A DNA stretch of 40,349 nt from Clostridia bacterium DTU022 (GCA_001512835.1 LFRQ01000111.1:1-40349), one strand, 5' to 3'; counted from the first letter of the stretch, positions 8,544-16,852 are shown. Made by a program: numbers and translations. Notes: generated by a model not told the origin, from the sequence alone.

Positions 8544-8566
8544 CATGGACAGGGAGCAAGATTGAA

Positions 8567-9034
8567 CTAGCCCTTTTTAGGGGCAAGCTGCCGTTCCAAT
8601 CTTTTCACTTCCCGAACCAGGGACGGGTAGCGCATCTTCAAGCCCAGGGAGAGCAGGGGCCTGCCCAAGGCGGCAAGGCCCAGGCGGCGGGATAGAAAGC
8701 CGCCGATGCGGACCGGCAGATTGACATGGGGCAGGCAGTTGATGAAAGCGACGGCTTCCCGGGGTACGCCCATTATCTCCAGCAGGGAGAGCAGAATTTT
8801 TTCCAGCTCCGCTCCCCCGCTGCGGCCGCTCAGGGTAAAAACGGCGTCGCCGGCCAGGTTGCGCCCCATGTAATGGAGACAGCCCCCGGCCCGGTTGTCC
8901 ACCCGATCAAAATAGGGGAGCCGGGTAAACTCCTCGACGGTGGGCGTCCGGTCCCGGGGCAGGAGGTTAAGGTGGATGGAGGCGGCCACCACAGAGGTGT
9001 GCGTGCCGCCGTAACAATGGAAGATAATGATCAT
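8567..9034 (-). CDS. DUF3189 family protein
   Basis: A 155-residue protein beginning MIIIFHCYGGTHTSVVAA, which I recognise as the DUF3189 opening. Possible functional residues are His6-Cys7 and His12 at the start, a CLHYMG segment near residue 53, and NCLPHVNLPVRIGG near residue 100. The function of DUF3189 is not known to me; the family is found in spore-forming Clostridia. The ATG at 9034 overlaps the stop of the next upstream gene (ATGA), which points to coupled translation with the divergent paralogue. It is the last gene of the YIEGIA cluster; the next gene downstream has its own promoter. Confidence 0.82.
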   Translation of the reverse strand: MIIIFHCYGGTHTSVVAASIHLNLLPRDRTPTVEEFTRLPYFDRVDNRAGGCLHYMGRNLAGDAVFTLSGRSGGAELEKILLSLLEIMGVPREAVAFINCLPHVNLPVRIGGFLSRRLGLAALGRPLLSLGLKMRYPSLVREVKRLERQLAPKKG

Positions 9035-9495
9035 CTTAAACCTAAACCTTTTCGCTGTTCAATTTTAAGGTGCACTTCCCTTACCGCCAGGCCCACTTCT
9101 TCCCAGGCTCTCTCCATCAGGTGCCGGTCCCGGCGGCGGCGAAGCTTTCCCCCGGCCTTAAATATGCTCTCCAATGGCTTTGCCTTCTTAAATCCGGGGA
9201 TGGCCTCCGCCGTTACCGGAATCCAATCCTCGCCGGGAAAGAGGGCGCAGAATTCGTGCAAGGCATGGAGCACCAGCGGCGGCGAGGCGGTGAAGGTCAT
9301 GAAGCAGACCCTCCCGCTGGGGTGGAGACCGTAACTGATTAAAGTGGCCGCGGGGGGTCCGCCGGGAGGAAAGCGCCTCCACCAGGAAGCGGCCCTGGCC
9401 GCTCCCTGCTCCGGGCCCTCCTCGCTGTAAAAGTGGCGGGTAGCCGCCAACAAAGCCGGAGCCGCCGAATATCGGCTGAAGTAGATGATCAACAT
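9031..9495 (-). CDS. Divergent DUF3189-like protein
   Basis: A 154-residue protein whose opening MLIIYFSRYSAAPALLAA aligns with the start of the DUF3189 protein encoded directly downstream. The family's HCYGGTH-type residues are replaced (FSRYSAA). The reading frame is intact, so it looks like a diverged duplicate rather than a pseudogene. I chose the ATG at 9495 because it places MLII at the N-terminus as in the family. A TTG at 9504, overlapping the stop of the preceding gene, is the alternative; neither has a strong ribosome binding site. It overlaps the following gene by four bases. Assignment to the family is an inference from the N-terminus and the neighbour. Confidence 0.7.
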   Translation of the reverse strand: MLIIYFSRYSAAPALLAATRHFYSEEGPEQGAARAASWWRRFPPGGPPAATLISYGLHPSGRVCFMTFTASPPLVLHALHEFCALFPGEDWIPVTAEAIPGFKKAKPLESIFKAGGKLRRRRDRHLMERAWEEVGLAVREVHLKIEQRKGLGLR

Positions 9496-9500
9496 GCCGG

Positions 9501-9698
9501 TCAATGCTTTACCAGGATATAAACGCCGTTTTCCAGGTCGTGAATAACTCCCCCGGTAATCCGGGTCAGGTAAAGGGCGATCTTCTCCTGTTCTTCCTTA
9601 TCCCGGGCCATGAATACCGGGGCGCCGCCTCCTGAGACCAGCCCCGCCTCCCGGGTAATAATCGCTAAAATATATTTGCTCAGGGATGTTTCCATCAT
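9501..9698 (-). CDS. Small protein, putative capping complex subunit for YIEGIA
   Basis: A 65-residue protein immediately downstream of the YIEGIA gene. It starts METSLSKYILAIIT and has a GGGAPVF segment. Small proteins of this type beside YIEGIA genes are annotated as the capping complex subunit for YIEGIA; I assign it by memory of that family and by position. No membrane segment is obvious. Start codons ATG ATG lie at 9698 and 9695, with only a weak GGTGA/GAAGAG ribosome binding site. The 35-bp gap to YIEGIA and near-contact with the following gene indicate one operon. Confidence 0.7.
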   Translation of the reverse strand: MMETSLSKYILAIITREAGLVSGGGAPVFMARDKEEQEKIALYLTRITGGVIHDLENGVYILVKH

Positions 9699-9733
9699 CT
9701 CTTCACCGTCGCCCTGGAACTATTAATCGTCCT

Positions 9734-10624
9734 TTAATCGGCGGCGCCGGCGCCGGCCCGGGACTGCAAAGGCCTGGAGTAGGCGCTTTCCAGCACCGGC
9801 ACCCGGCTGACGGCCAGAAGGAGGCACTCCATGTCCATCTCTATGGGCACGATAACCATGACTACCCGCCCGGTATCCAGGTCCCGGCGCAGAATGGGCA
9901 TAAACTCGGGGGTATCCACGTCCTTGTAAATGCCCAACTGCAAGGCCGCATCGTGGGCGATGGCCATGCGCTGGCCGGCGTTGGCCAGCATGGAGCGGGC
10001 ATCATCGTCCTTGGGCTCAATCACCACCCCCAGGCCCCGTTCCATCACTTTTTGGCGGGCTCCTTCCGAGCCCAGGTTCATGACGTGGATATCGTCCACA
10101 TATAGATTCGGGCCTTTAAAACGAATTTCCCCGGGCCGGACCGTGGCAATATCCTGAATCACCTCTCCCCGCATCAGCCTTATCGCCAGCAGGAGGACCG
10201 CCAGCCCCACGGGAATAGCCGCCTGGAGAGAGAAGATATAGGCCGTCCCGCTGACAATCAGGGCCATCAGCATGGAAAGATAGTTCCGGGCCTCGAAAAC
10301 CCGGGAAATCCCCTCGATGTAATCCGGCCCCCGGGGAACCAGCTTGGTCATATCCAGGCTGCTCAGGGTCTTCCTCTCCATCTCCCGCACGTCCCGGAAC
10401 TGGGTGGCAGCCAGGGAGAGAAAAGTTACCGCGGTAAATTCTTTCTCAAAGATGGCCGGTATGGCCAGGGACCCCAGGAGGGAGGCCACCAGCCCCAGGG
10501 AAAGATGGGTTACATAGCCGTGGGGGTAGCCGGGAAACTGCCGGTAATCCGACTTAAGCATCAGGTAGCGGGTCAGCAGCCCCCAGGCGCTTCCCAAAAG
10601 GGTGGCCGTAAGGTAATCCTCCAT
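9734..10624 (-). CDS. YIEGIA family membrane protein
   Basis: A 296-residue membrane protein carrying the signature DYIEGISRVFEARNY near residues 101-115, the segment that gives the YIEGIA family its name (here YIEGIS). Hydrophobic segments lie around residues 40-60, 118-135 and 136-150. The C-terminal half is soluble and contains a DDDARSMLANAGQRMA segment and a region rich in short strands. The family is linked to sporulation by distribution and genome context; no biochemical role is known to me. The ATG at 10624 has GGGAGG six bases upstream. It lies 21 bases after spoIIP and before its putative partner subunit, so all are probably co-transcribed. Confidence 0.85.
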   Translation of the reverse strand: MEDYLTATLLGSAWGLLTRYLMLKSDYRQFPGYPHGYVTHLSLGLVASLLGSLAIPAIFEKEFTAVTFLSLAATQFRDVREMERKTLSSLDMTKLVPRGPDYIEGISRVFEARNYLSMLMALIVSGTAYIFSLQAAIPVGLAVLLLAIRLMRGEVIQDIATVRPGEIRFKGPNLYVDDIHVMNLGSEGARQKVMERGLGVVIEPKDDDARSMLANAGQRMAIAHDAALQLGIYKDVDTPEFMPILRRDLDTGRVVMVIVPIEMDMECLLLAVSRVPVLESAYSRPLQSRAGAGAAD

Positions 10625-10645
10625 CTAAACCCTCCCTGCCGCCAG

Positions 10646-11797
10646 CTAGCGGCGGTCATCCTCCTCCGGCTCCTGCTCCCCCAGTTTAAGCCCCCGGCGC
10701 AAATCGCCAAACTCCCTGGTAAAAAATTGCATGGTCTTTCTCTTAAACTCTGCCCAACTCCCGGCGGAGATGAGAAGATAGACGAATACGGCGATGGCCA
10801 CGGCGGCAATTAGCATCAGGGCCCTGGAGACGCCCGCCCTCTGCTCCTGCTCCCTGGGTTGAGCCTCTGTCTGCCCCATGTAGATGCCCACCACGTCTGC
10901 AAATAAATTCACGGCATTTTCCGCCTGCTCCCGGCGGTTTTCGTGGGCGCCCACTTCCAGGAGCACGGCGCGGGGATTGAGATCCTGGTTGTAGTTTCCC
11001 TGAGCCACCAGGATCCCCTTGACCAGACCCGGATAGGTCTCGTCGGCCACTTGTTTCAACCCTTCAGCAAACTGGCTGTTGCTGGCCATATTGGGATTTT
11101 GTCCTCCTACCACCAGGAGAATCTTTACTACATCTTCACCCTGCACCTCTTCATCATACTCCTCGGCGGGGACGGCATCCCGGTGCACATCGAAGAGGGC
11201 CGCCGGATTTTTGGCGGTCAACTCCTCCGCGGTCCGTCGGGAACGGGCGTAGGCTCCGGCATCGTGGGGCACGTGGGTCTCCTGGACTTGCTCGGCCATA
11301 AAGCCGTTCTTATCCAGGGCCTTCTCGAAGACGCTTCCCACCCGGAGGATTCCGCCCCCGTACTCGTTGCTCTCCGTGCCGTCCGAGGGGACATAGGATT
11401 CGGCGCCGTGGGAATGGTAAATGCCGATAAACTTGCTCCGCCCCTCCTCCTGGACCCGCTCATTTCCCGAACCCACGGGCCGGACGGAGGCGCTGCCGGC
11501 AGGCCGCTCTTCTCCCTCCTCCAGCCGCTTGGCCCAGGCGATATCACCCTCCACGGCAATCACGCGATAGCGGCTGTTGTCGCTGTCTATATACTCGTTG
11601 CCGGGATGCAGCAGGCGGGCCGTGCGCATAATTACTGAACCGTCGTTTATATTCTTCATCTGGAAGTAGCCGCCGTCGTCGCGTTCATCCAGTCTTTGCA
11701 GTTCGAAGTATTCCTGGGCTGCGAAAGCCATACTGGGAGCAATTAAGAAAAAGAGGACCAGCGCTGCCGTTAAAGTTATGAATATGGAACGCTTCAT
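10646..11797 (-). CDS. spoIIP: Stage II sporulation protein P (SpoIIP)
   Basis: SpoIIP is a peptidoglycan amidase/endopeptidase that works with SpoIID and SpoIIM to thin septal peptidoglycan and drive forespore engulfment. The 383-residue protein has an N-terminal signal segment ending AFA (about 1-26), then the hydrolase domain with YHSHGAESY (metal-ligand region, His128, His130, Glu133), FDVHRDA (His205) and the NPRAVLLEVGAHEN motif (274-287). A second hydrophobic segment lies at about 325-345, followed by a basic and acidic cytoplasmic tail, so the enzyme appears anchored at its C-terminus. The ATG at 11797 is two bases after the stop of the DUF1614-like gene, showing an operon. Sporulation-specific control is expected from the family; I could not see a clear SigE or SigF promoter. 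Confidence 0.93.
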   Translation of the reverse strand: MKRSIFITLTAALVLFFLIAPSMAFAAQEYFELQRLDERDDGGYFQMKNINDGSVIMRTARLLHPGNEYIDSDNSRYRVIAVEGDIAWAKRLEEGEERPAGSASVRPVGSGNERVQEEGRSKFIGIYHSHGAESYVPSDGTESNEYGGGILRVGSVFEKALDKNGFMAEQVQETHVPHDAGAYARSRRTAEELTAKNPAALFDVHRDAVPAEEYDEEVQGEDVVKILLVVGGQNPNMASNSQFAEGLKQVADETYPGLVKGILVAQGNYNQDLNPRAVLLEVGAHENRREQAENAVNLFADVVGIYMGQTEAQPREQEQRAGVSRALMLIAAVAIAVFVYLLISAGSWAEFKRKTMQFFTREFGDLRRGLKLGEQEPEEDDRR

Positions 11798-11799
11798 AT

Positions 11800-12486
11800 C
11801 TAGCTTTCCTCCTCGCCATGATTTCCTTCTTCCCGGGGCTCCTCCAACCCGCGGGACAGTTCCTCCGGGTAGCCCTTGCCCGGCTCCGCAGCAAGACGCT
11901 CGCGGATCTCCCCAATCAGTTCAGCCAGCCCCAGGGCAATTAAGCCGGAGACAACCACCGCGTCAAAGATGCCGGCTCCGCCGATGACCAACTCGCTCCT
12001 GGCGCCGGTAAAAAACAGCTCCAGGCGGGTGAAAAGGTCATTGAGAAAAACGGATCCTACACCGGCGATAAAGGCGGAGCGCCGGGAGCGTCCCGCCAGG
12101 TAGCCGGCCACCCCGGCAATTATGGCTACCAGGTACATGGGGTCCATGAGAACAGCGTATGTAGGCTCCAGGGGGAACAGCTTCAGAAAGATATAAACCA
12201 CCACGGCGGTAACCAGCAGGGCCACCGCCGCCCGGGACCTCTCTGCAGCCGTCCCCGCCTTGATGAACAGGTAAATCACCAGGATTAAGGGAATAATCCC
12301 GCCCCCGATATTAATGGAGAGGGTCTGGGTGAGAGGGATATCGGGCAAAAAGCCGCCCACCAGCATGGCCAGGACAAAAAGCAGGGCTTCCCGGTCGCTG
12401 AGGTGCAGGCGATCCAGAACGCGCTGGGCCAAGCCCAGGAAGATCAGGATGGCTACAATCAGGAGAATTATGGCACCGGCAGGCAT
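11800..12486 (-). CDS. DUF1614-like multi-pass membrane protein
   Basis: A 228-residue protein with about seven hydrophobic segments and an acidic, Glu-rich C-terminal tail. The segment VIGGAGIFDAVVVSG near residue 175 resembles the conserved GGAG-FD motif of DUF1614 proteins as I remember them, and such proteins sit beside spoIIP in other Clostridia. Function unknown. The ATG at 12486 has GGGAGG seven bases upstream, better than the in-frame GTG at 12492. It is first in the spoIIP-YIEGIA-DUF3189 operon. The upstream 200 bases hold terminators and repeats of the preceding fni transcript, so this operon should have its own promoter, which I could not identify. Confidence 0.72.
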   Translation of the reverse strand: MPAGAIILLIVAILIFLGLAQRVLDRLHLSDREALLFVLAMLVGGFLPDIPLTQTLSINIGGGIIPLILVIYLFIKAGTAAERSRAAVALLVTAVVVYIFLKLFPLEPTYAVLMDPMYLVAIIAGVAGYLAGRSRRSAFIAGVGSVFLNDLFTRLELFFTGARSELVIGGAGIFDAVVVSGLIALGLAELIGEIRERLAAEPGKGYPEELSRGLEEPREEGNHGEEES

Positions 12487-12556
12487 AAGCACTCCTCCCT
12501 ACACAATTTTTACTGTTCATATCCTGCCCCGGCTTATTCCATTTATGTATGCCCAA

Positions 12557-12612
12557 GCCCGGAAAGGCCGGCGGCCTTTTACGGGCAATAAAAAAAGGGC
12601 CCTTCATGGCCC
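12557..12612 (-). terminator. Tandem terminator hairpins after fni
   Basis: The first hairpin met by minus-strand transcription is GGGCC/GGCCC (12597-12601 with 12608-12612), followed by TTTTTT (12591-12596), a classical intrinsic terminator. A second, longer hairpin follows (GCCCG...CGGGC, 12557-12561 with 12582-12586, with inner AAAGGCC/GGCCTTT). The first ends the cmk-plsC-ispH-fni transcript; the second may add to it or fold in the leader of the next operon. Confidence 0.85.
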
Positions 12613-12616
12613 AAAA

Positions 12617-12692
12617 AAGTTGACAAATTTGCCGTGTCAGGCATCTTTTCTGAATATTCCATTAAGTTGACAAAGTTGACGTGCCAGGCACC
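12617..12692. repeat. Two 29-bp REP-like direct repeats
   Basis: Copies at 12617-12645 and 12664-12692 are identical at 25 of 29 positions. Both begin AAGTTGACAAA. The second ends in the perfect odd palindrome GTGCCAGGCAC; the first has the degenerate form GTGTCAGGCAT. They lie between the fni terminator and the fni stop codon; the second copy ends one base from that stop. The layout resembles interspersed extragenic palindromic repeats; no transposase is nearby. Confidence 0.75.
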
Positions 12693-12693
12693 G

Positions 12694-13746
12694 CTAGGTG
12701 CGGTGGGTGAAGGAGGAGGGGTCGATACCCCGGCGCTGGAGCCACTCCGCGGTAAAGCCGGTAATGACCAGGGGGACCCGCCGCAGTTCCTCCAGGGAGG
12801 AGGCGCCCGCCATGAGCATAATTAGGCGCAATTCCCGCTCCAGGCGGGCTATTTCCCGAATCAGGGCCTGGCGCCCTCTTTTAAGGAGAATATAGACCGG
12901 CATGGCCGCCAGGCCCACCGCCCGGGCGCCCAGGGCCAGGGCTTTGGCAATATTCATGCTTGAGGCCATGCCTCCCGCCGCCAAGACCGGGATCCGGTTC
13001 TCTACGGCAACCAGCACCTCCGCCAGGCTAATGGCCGTGGGAATGCCCCAGCTGTACAGCTCGGGGGAAAAGCGGCGCCCGCTGCGCCGCCCCTCGATCT
13101 CCAGAAAATTGGTGCCCCCCCGACCGCCCACATCGATGGCCGCCACCCCTGCTTCCAAGAGCTGCCGGGCCTGCTCCCCGGCCACTCCGAAACCCACTTC
13201 CTTGGCAATTACCGGCACCTCCACCCGGCGGGCTATTTCCCGGATCCGGTCCAGGTTGCCCTGGAAGCGCTGGTCTCCCTCGCCCATGAACAACTCCTGG
13301 GGGACATTCAGGTGAATCTGGACGGCGGAGGCCTCCACCATCTCCACCGCCCGCCGGACCATTTCCGGGCTGGCATAGGCGCCGATATTGGCCCAGATAA
13401 TACCCCGGGGATTGCGCCGGCGCACTACCTGGAAGCTGGCGGCTGCTGCCGGCTTTTCCAGGGCCACCATCTGGGAGCCCAGGGCCATGGGGAGGCCGAA
13501 TAAGCGGGCCACCTCCGCCAGGGCGGCGTTAATCTTGAAAGCCAGGGGGGTTCCTCCGGTGACGGCATTAAAAAAAAGAGGTACTCTCAAGGGATCCCCA
13601 AACAAAGTGGACTCCAGAGATACCTCTTTCAGGTTCTTTTCCGGCAAGCAATTATGAACAAAGTTGATCTCTGAAAAATCAGCCACTCCCGGCCGATGAA
13701 GCAAGCTATACTTTACATGCTCATCTTTCCGGCGCAGCCTGGACAT
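12694..13746 (-). CDS. fni: Type 2 isopentenyl-diphosphate delta-isomerase
   Basis: This FMN- and NAD(P)H-dependent isomerase interconverts isopentenyl and dimethylallyl diphosphate. The 350-residue protein has the RKDEH motif at the N-terminus (6-10), the flavin-site segment FNAVTGG, the substrate-site HLNVPQE and the DVGGRGGTNF phosphate-binding loop, all characteristic of the family. Length is normal. The ATG at 13746 is two bases after the ispH-rpsA stop, so the gene is coupled to the enzyme that makes its substrate. Pairing of IspH and type 2 isomerase implies an MEP-pathway isoprenoid supply. A terminator follows. Confidence 0.95.
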   Translation of the reverse strand: MSRLRRKDEHVKYSLLHRPGVADFSEINFVHNCLPEKNLKEVSLESTLFGDPLRVPLFFNAVTGGTPLAFKINAALAEVARLFGLPMALGSQMVALEKPAAAASFQVVRRRNPRGIIWANIGAYASPEMVRRAVEMVEASAVQIHLNVPQELFMGEGDQRFQGNLDRIREIARRVEVPVIAKEVGFGVAGEQARQLLEAGVAAIDVGGRGGTNFLEIEGRRSGRRFSPELYSWGIPTAISLAEVLVAVENRIPVLAAGGMASSMNIAKALALGARAVGLAAMPVYILLKRGRQALIREIARLERELRLIMLMAGASSLEELRRVPLVITGFTAEWLQRRGIDPSSFTHRT

Positions 13747-13748
13747 CT

Positions 13749-16205
13749 CTAGCTGTCTTCTTCCTTTTCGCCCTGGTCTCCGGCACTCTCCACTTCCTCC
13801 CCGGAGTTCTCTTCCTTTCCGCCGGAGACGCCAAGGTTGCTTTCTTCAAACAGTTCTCCGAAAACATCGCCCAGGGTTACTCCGCCGCCGTCTCCTTCGC
13901 TTGACGCCTCCCGCGCCTGGTCGGCGGGAACGGAAACGTTCTCCTTGACCGCCTTGATGCTGAGACTGACGCGCTTGGCTTCGGGCTTCAAATCCAGGAT
14001 CTTGACCTTGACCTCCTGCCCTTCCTGGAGCACGTCGGAAGGATGCTTGACGTGGTAGTCGGCAATCTGGGAGATGTGTACCAGGCCCTCCACCCCCGGC
14101 CTCAGCTCCACGAAGGCACCGAAATTGACCAGCCGGGTTACCTTCCCGGTGACGATTTCACCGTCGCTGAATTCTTGTCCTACAAGAGTCCAGGGATCGG
14201 GCTGGACTTGCCTTAGACTTAAACTAATGCGCTCCCTTTCCGGAATTACCTCCAGAACCTTGACCTCCACCTCCTGGCCCACTTTCAGGACCTCCTGGGG
14301 ATGCTCGATCCGCTCCCAGGATATTTCGGAGATATGAACCAGGCCGTCGATCCCGCCCACATCCACGAAGGCTCCAAAATCGGTAAGGCGCCTGACCACC
14401 CCGGGAATTACGCTTCCCGGCTGGAGGCTGTTCAGAACCGCCTCTTTCTTCCTAACCGCTTCCTCTTCCAAAACCTTTTTCCGGGAAAGGATAACCTTGT
14501 CTTTATCCCGGTTTATTTCCACCACTTTAAAAGAGACCGGCTGGCCTAAAAACGGCTTGAAGTCCGGGATATAACGCATGTCCACCAGCGAGCCGGGCAT
14601 AAAGCCCTCAATCCCGGCCCCCAGATCGATCACCATCCCGGCGGGGACAACCTGCTTTACTTTCCCTTCCAGGACCTTTCCTTCGTTTAAGCACTTCTCC
14701 AGCTGCTCCCATTTTTCTTCCCTGGCCACGCGCTTATTGGAAACCAAGATTCTTCCTTCCTGTTCGTCCACGTTCAGGACCAGGACCCTTATATCGGAGC
14801 TGGCTGCAAAACGATCCGTCAATTTCTCTCCCTCTCCCAGGTAAACCTCGGAGCGGGGGAGCAGGGCTTCCGTTTTGTAGCCCACGTCTACATATACCTC
14901 ATCGGGGGTGACCCGGACGATCTTCCCGGTTACTCGCTCCCCGGGCTCCAGGCGCTTCAACTCCTGTTCAAAGATAAACTGCAGCTGCTCTTGCTCTTCG
15001 GCCTCCTCCGGGGCCTCCCCTTCCTCCTGGGCCGCGGCTCCTTCCCCTTCGCTTTCGCCTTGGGGGGCGGCGGCTGCAGGAGTCTCTGGAGTCTCTTCTG
15101 CACCGGCTGCTTCCCCGGTTACCTCTTCTTGACCCCGGCTCTGTTCTTCACCTTCCTTATCGTGATCGGCGCCCTGCTCTTCACCAGCGGGCTCCTCTTG
15201 GGCCTGGGCAGCGGCTGCGGGCTGCTCCTCAGCCCTGCTCTCTTCCACCGCCGCCTCTTCCCGGGCCTCCTGTTCAGCCCCGGCCTGGGGCAGAGCCGCA
15301 CCGTTGATTTCGTTTTTTTCCTTTTCCCCTGCCTCTTGAACTTCACCGTTAACCCCGTTCTCCAGCTTTTCGTTCTCCATTCTTTCCACTACCTCCTTTA
15401 TCGTCCAGTGGGGAGTAGATGCCCCTGCCGTTACCCCTACCACTTTAAAGCCTTTCAACTCCTGCAACGGCAGCTCCCCGGCATTCATTACCCGCCAGGT
15501 CGGCTTGATTTTCCGGCAGAGCTCTACCAGGGTGCCGGTGTTGGCACTGGTAGCACTCCCCACCACAACCATGGCGTCCACCTGTCGGGCTAAACTAACC
15601 GCTTCCTCCTGCCTGCGCCTGGTCTCCGGACAAAGGGTCTCGAAAACCTGCCCGTCAGGCACTTTTTGTAAGAAGGCCTCTTTGACCTGTTCAAAGAGAG
15701 CACCGCTTACCGTAGTTTGGGCCAAAAGGGCGGCCGGAGCCCTGATCTCAATATTCTTCAACTCTTCCGCAGAAGCGATGACCTCTCCCCTGTTCCCAGC
15801 CCAGCCCAGGACCCCCTTTACCTCGGGATGATTCTTGTCCCCTAGAATAATAATCTGTTTTCCTTGTTCCGACAACTCCCGGGCGTACTGCTGCAAGCGT
15901 TTTACCCGGGCACAGGTGGCATCCACCACGGTGATGTCTCCCCGTTTCCGGATCTCCTCCCATACTTCGGGGGAGACGCCGTGAGCACGGATAAGCAAAA
16001 TCGCCCCGGCGGCTTCCAAGGGCGATCCGATTTCGTAAACCTGGTGCTGAGCCATAAATTCCTTTACAGCTTCATTATGAACCAGGGGACCCAGAGTAAA
16101 CACCTTACGTCCTCGTTCCGCTTCCTGCAGCGCCAGATCCAAGGCCCGGCGTACTCCCGAACAAAAACCGGCACTCTCAGCCACGCGCACCTGCAACCAA
16201 ATCAC
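13749..16205 (-). CDS. ispH-rpsA: IspH-ribosomal protein S1 fusion
   Basis: The N-terminal part (about 1-275) is 4-hydroxy-3-methylbut-2-enyl diphosphate reductase, the last MEP-pathway enzyme: cluster cysteines Cys15, Cys98 and Cys192, His43, His75, His126 with Glu128, AQTT at 162-165 and SANT at 220-223. The C-terminal part has four S1 RNA-binding repeats (about 421-490, 510-575, 597-666 and 682-752), each with the family GxV...G(A)F/M-V-G pattern. Such IspH-S1 fusions are known in Clostridia. Here a linker of about 130 residues (276-408), rich in Glu, Ala and Gln, separates the halves, and the tail is acidic too. No frame break is seen. The listed GTG start has a poor ribosome binding site; TTG at 16196, with GGAG eight bases upstream, is an alternative. 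Confidence 0.95.
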   Translation of the reverse strand: MIWLQVRVAESAGFCSGVRRALDLALQEAERGRKVFTLGPLVHNEAVKEFMAQHQVYEIGSPLEAAGAILLIRAHGVSPEVWEEIRKRGDITVVDATCARVKRLQQYARELSEQGKQIIILGDKNHPEVKGVLGWAGNRGEVIASAEELKNIEIRAPAALLAQTTVSGALFEQVKEAFLQKVPDGQVFETLCPETRRRQEEAVSLARQVDAMVVVGSATSANTGTLVELCRKIKPTWRVMNAGELPLQELKGFKVVGVTAGASTPHWTIKEVVERMENEKLENGVNGEVQEAGEKEKNEINGAALPQAGAEQEAREEAAVEESRAEEQPAAAAQAQEEPAGEEQGADHDKEGEEQSRGQEEVTGEAAGAEETPETPAAAAPQGESEGEGAAAQEEGEAPEEAEEQEQLQFIFEQELKRLEPGERVTGKIVRVTPDEVYVDVGYKTEALLPRSEVYLGEGEKLTDRFAASSDIRVLVLNVDEQEGRILVSNKRVAREEKWEQLEKCLNEGKVLEGKVKQVVPAGMVIDLGAGIEGFMPGSLVDMRYIPDFKPFLGQPVSFKVVEINRDKDKVILSRKKVLEEEAVRKKEAVLNSLQPGSVIPGVVRRLTDFGAFVDVGGIDGLVHISEISWERIEHPQEVLKVGQEVEVKVLEVIPERERISLSLRQVQPDPWTLVGQEFSDGEIVTGKVTRLVNFGAFVELRPGVEGLVHISQIADYHVKHPSDVLQEGQEVKVKILDLKPEAKRVSLSIKAVKENVSVPADQAREASSEGDGGGVTLGDVFGELFEESNLGVSGGKEENSGEEVESAGDQGEKEEDS

Positions 16206-16231
16206 TCCATGCTGACCCGCTTATAGCTTTA

Positions 16232-16852
16232 TCAAATTACGGCATTTCTATCACCGGGCGGGAAGAGCAGCTTAATGCTCTCCATAATATTGCTGCTCAT
16301 CTTATCCAGGATCTCTTTTTTCAAGGTCTTCTTCTCCTGTCCCGGTTGAACGGCAAGCCTAAAGGGCTCGCCAATAGTAATCCTTAGCTTTTTCCAGGGC
16401 CGGTAGGGATCAAGGATGGCTACCGGAACAATGGGCACACCGCTACGCAGGGCAATCAGAGCCGCCCCGTTCATCGGCTTCAGCAGCTTTCCCGTCTTGC
16501 TGCGGGTCCCTTCCGGGAAAAGCCCCAAAACTTGGCCTTCCTTCAACAATTGCAAGGATTTCTTGATGGCAGAGATGTCGGCGGTATCTCTTTTGACGGG
16601 AAAGGCGCCCAGCCGGGTTAAAACGAAGGTAACCAAAAAGTTTTTTTGAAACAGCTCCTCCTTGGCCATAAAGTGGATCTTTATGCGAGACGGAAAACTG
16701 CAAGCAATAAAGACCGGGTCAATCCAGTTGATATGGTTGGAGCAGACAATAAAAGGCCCCTTTTCCGGGATGTTTTCCCTGCCATAGACCTGCCACCGGA
16801 AAAAAAGTTTAAAATATATGGAAAAGAGCAGATGACCAAAGCGATACAGCAT
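16232..16852 (-). CDS. plsC: 1-acyl-sn-glycerol-3-phosphate acyltransferase (PlsC family)
   Basis: PlsC acylates lysophosphatidic acid to phosphatidic acid at the membrane. The 206-residue protein carries the catalytic HX4D motif (NHINWIDP, His40-Asp45) and the substrate motif FPEGTR (112-117). A short hydrophobic N-terminal segment precedes the domain. Length is normal for the family. The ATG at 16852 lies 17 bases after cmk with a GGAGG upstream. The order cmk-plsC-ispH/rpsA is common in Clostridia and indicates co-transcription; PlsC would follow PlsY, which is encoded elsewhere in this window. Confidence 0.93.
   Translation of the reverse strand: MLYRFGHLLFSIYFKLFFRWQVYGRENIPEKGPFIVCSNHINWIDPVFIACSFPSRIKIHFMAKEELFQKNFLVTFVLTRLGAFPVKRDTADISAIKKSLQLLKEGQVLGLFPEGTRSKTGKLLKPMNGAALIALRSGVPIVPVAILDPYRPWKKLRITIGEPFRLAVQPGQEKKTLKKEILDKMSSNIMESIKLLFPPGDRNAVI

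Noticed and set aside
12617..12692. The two 29-bp repeats as a minimal CRISPR
   Set aside because: Only two imperfect copies with an 18-base gap, palindromic at the end, and no cas genes; REP-like elements fit better.
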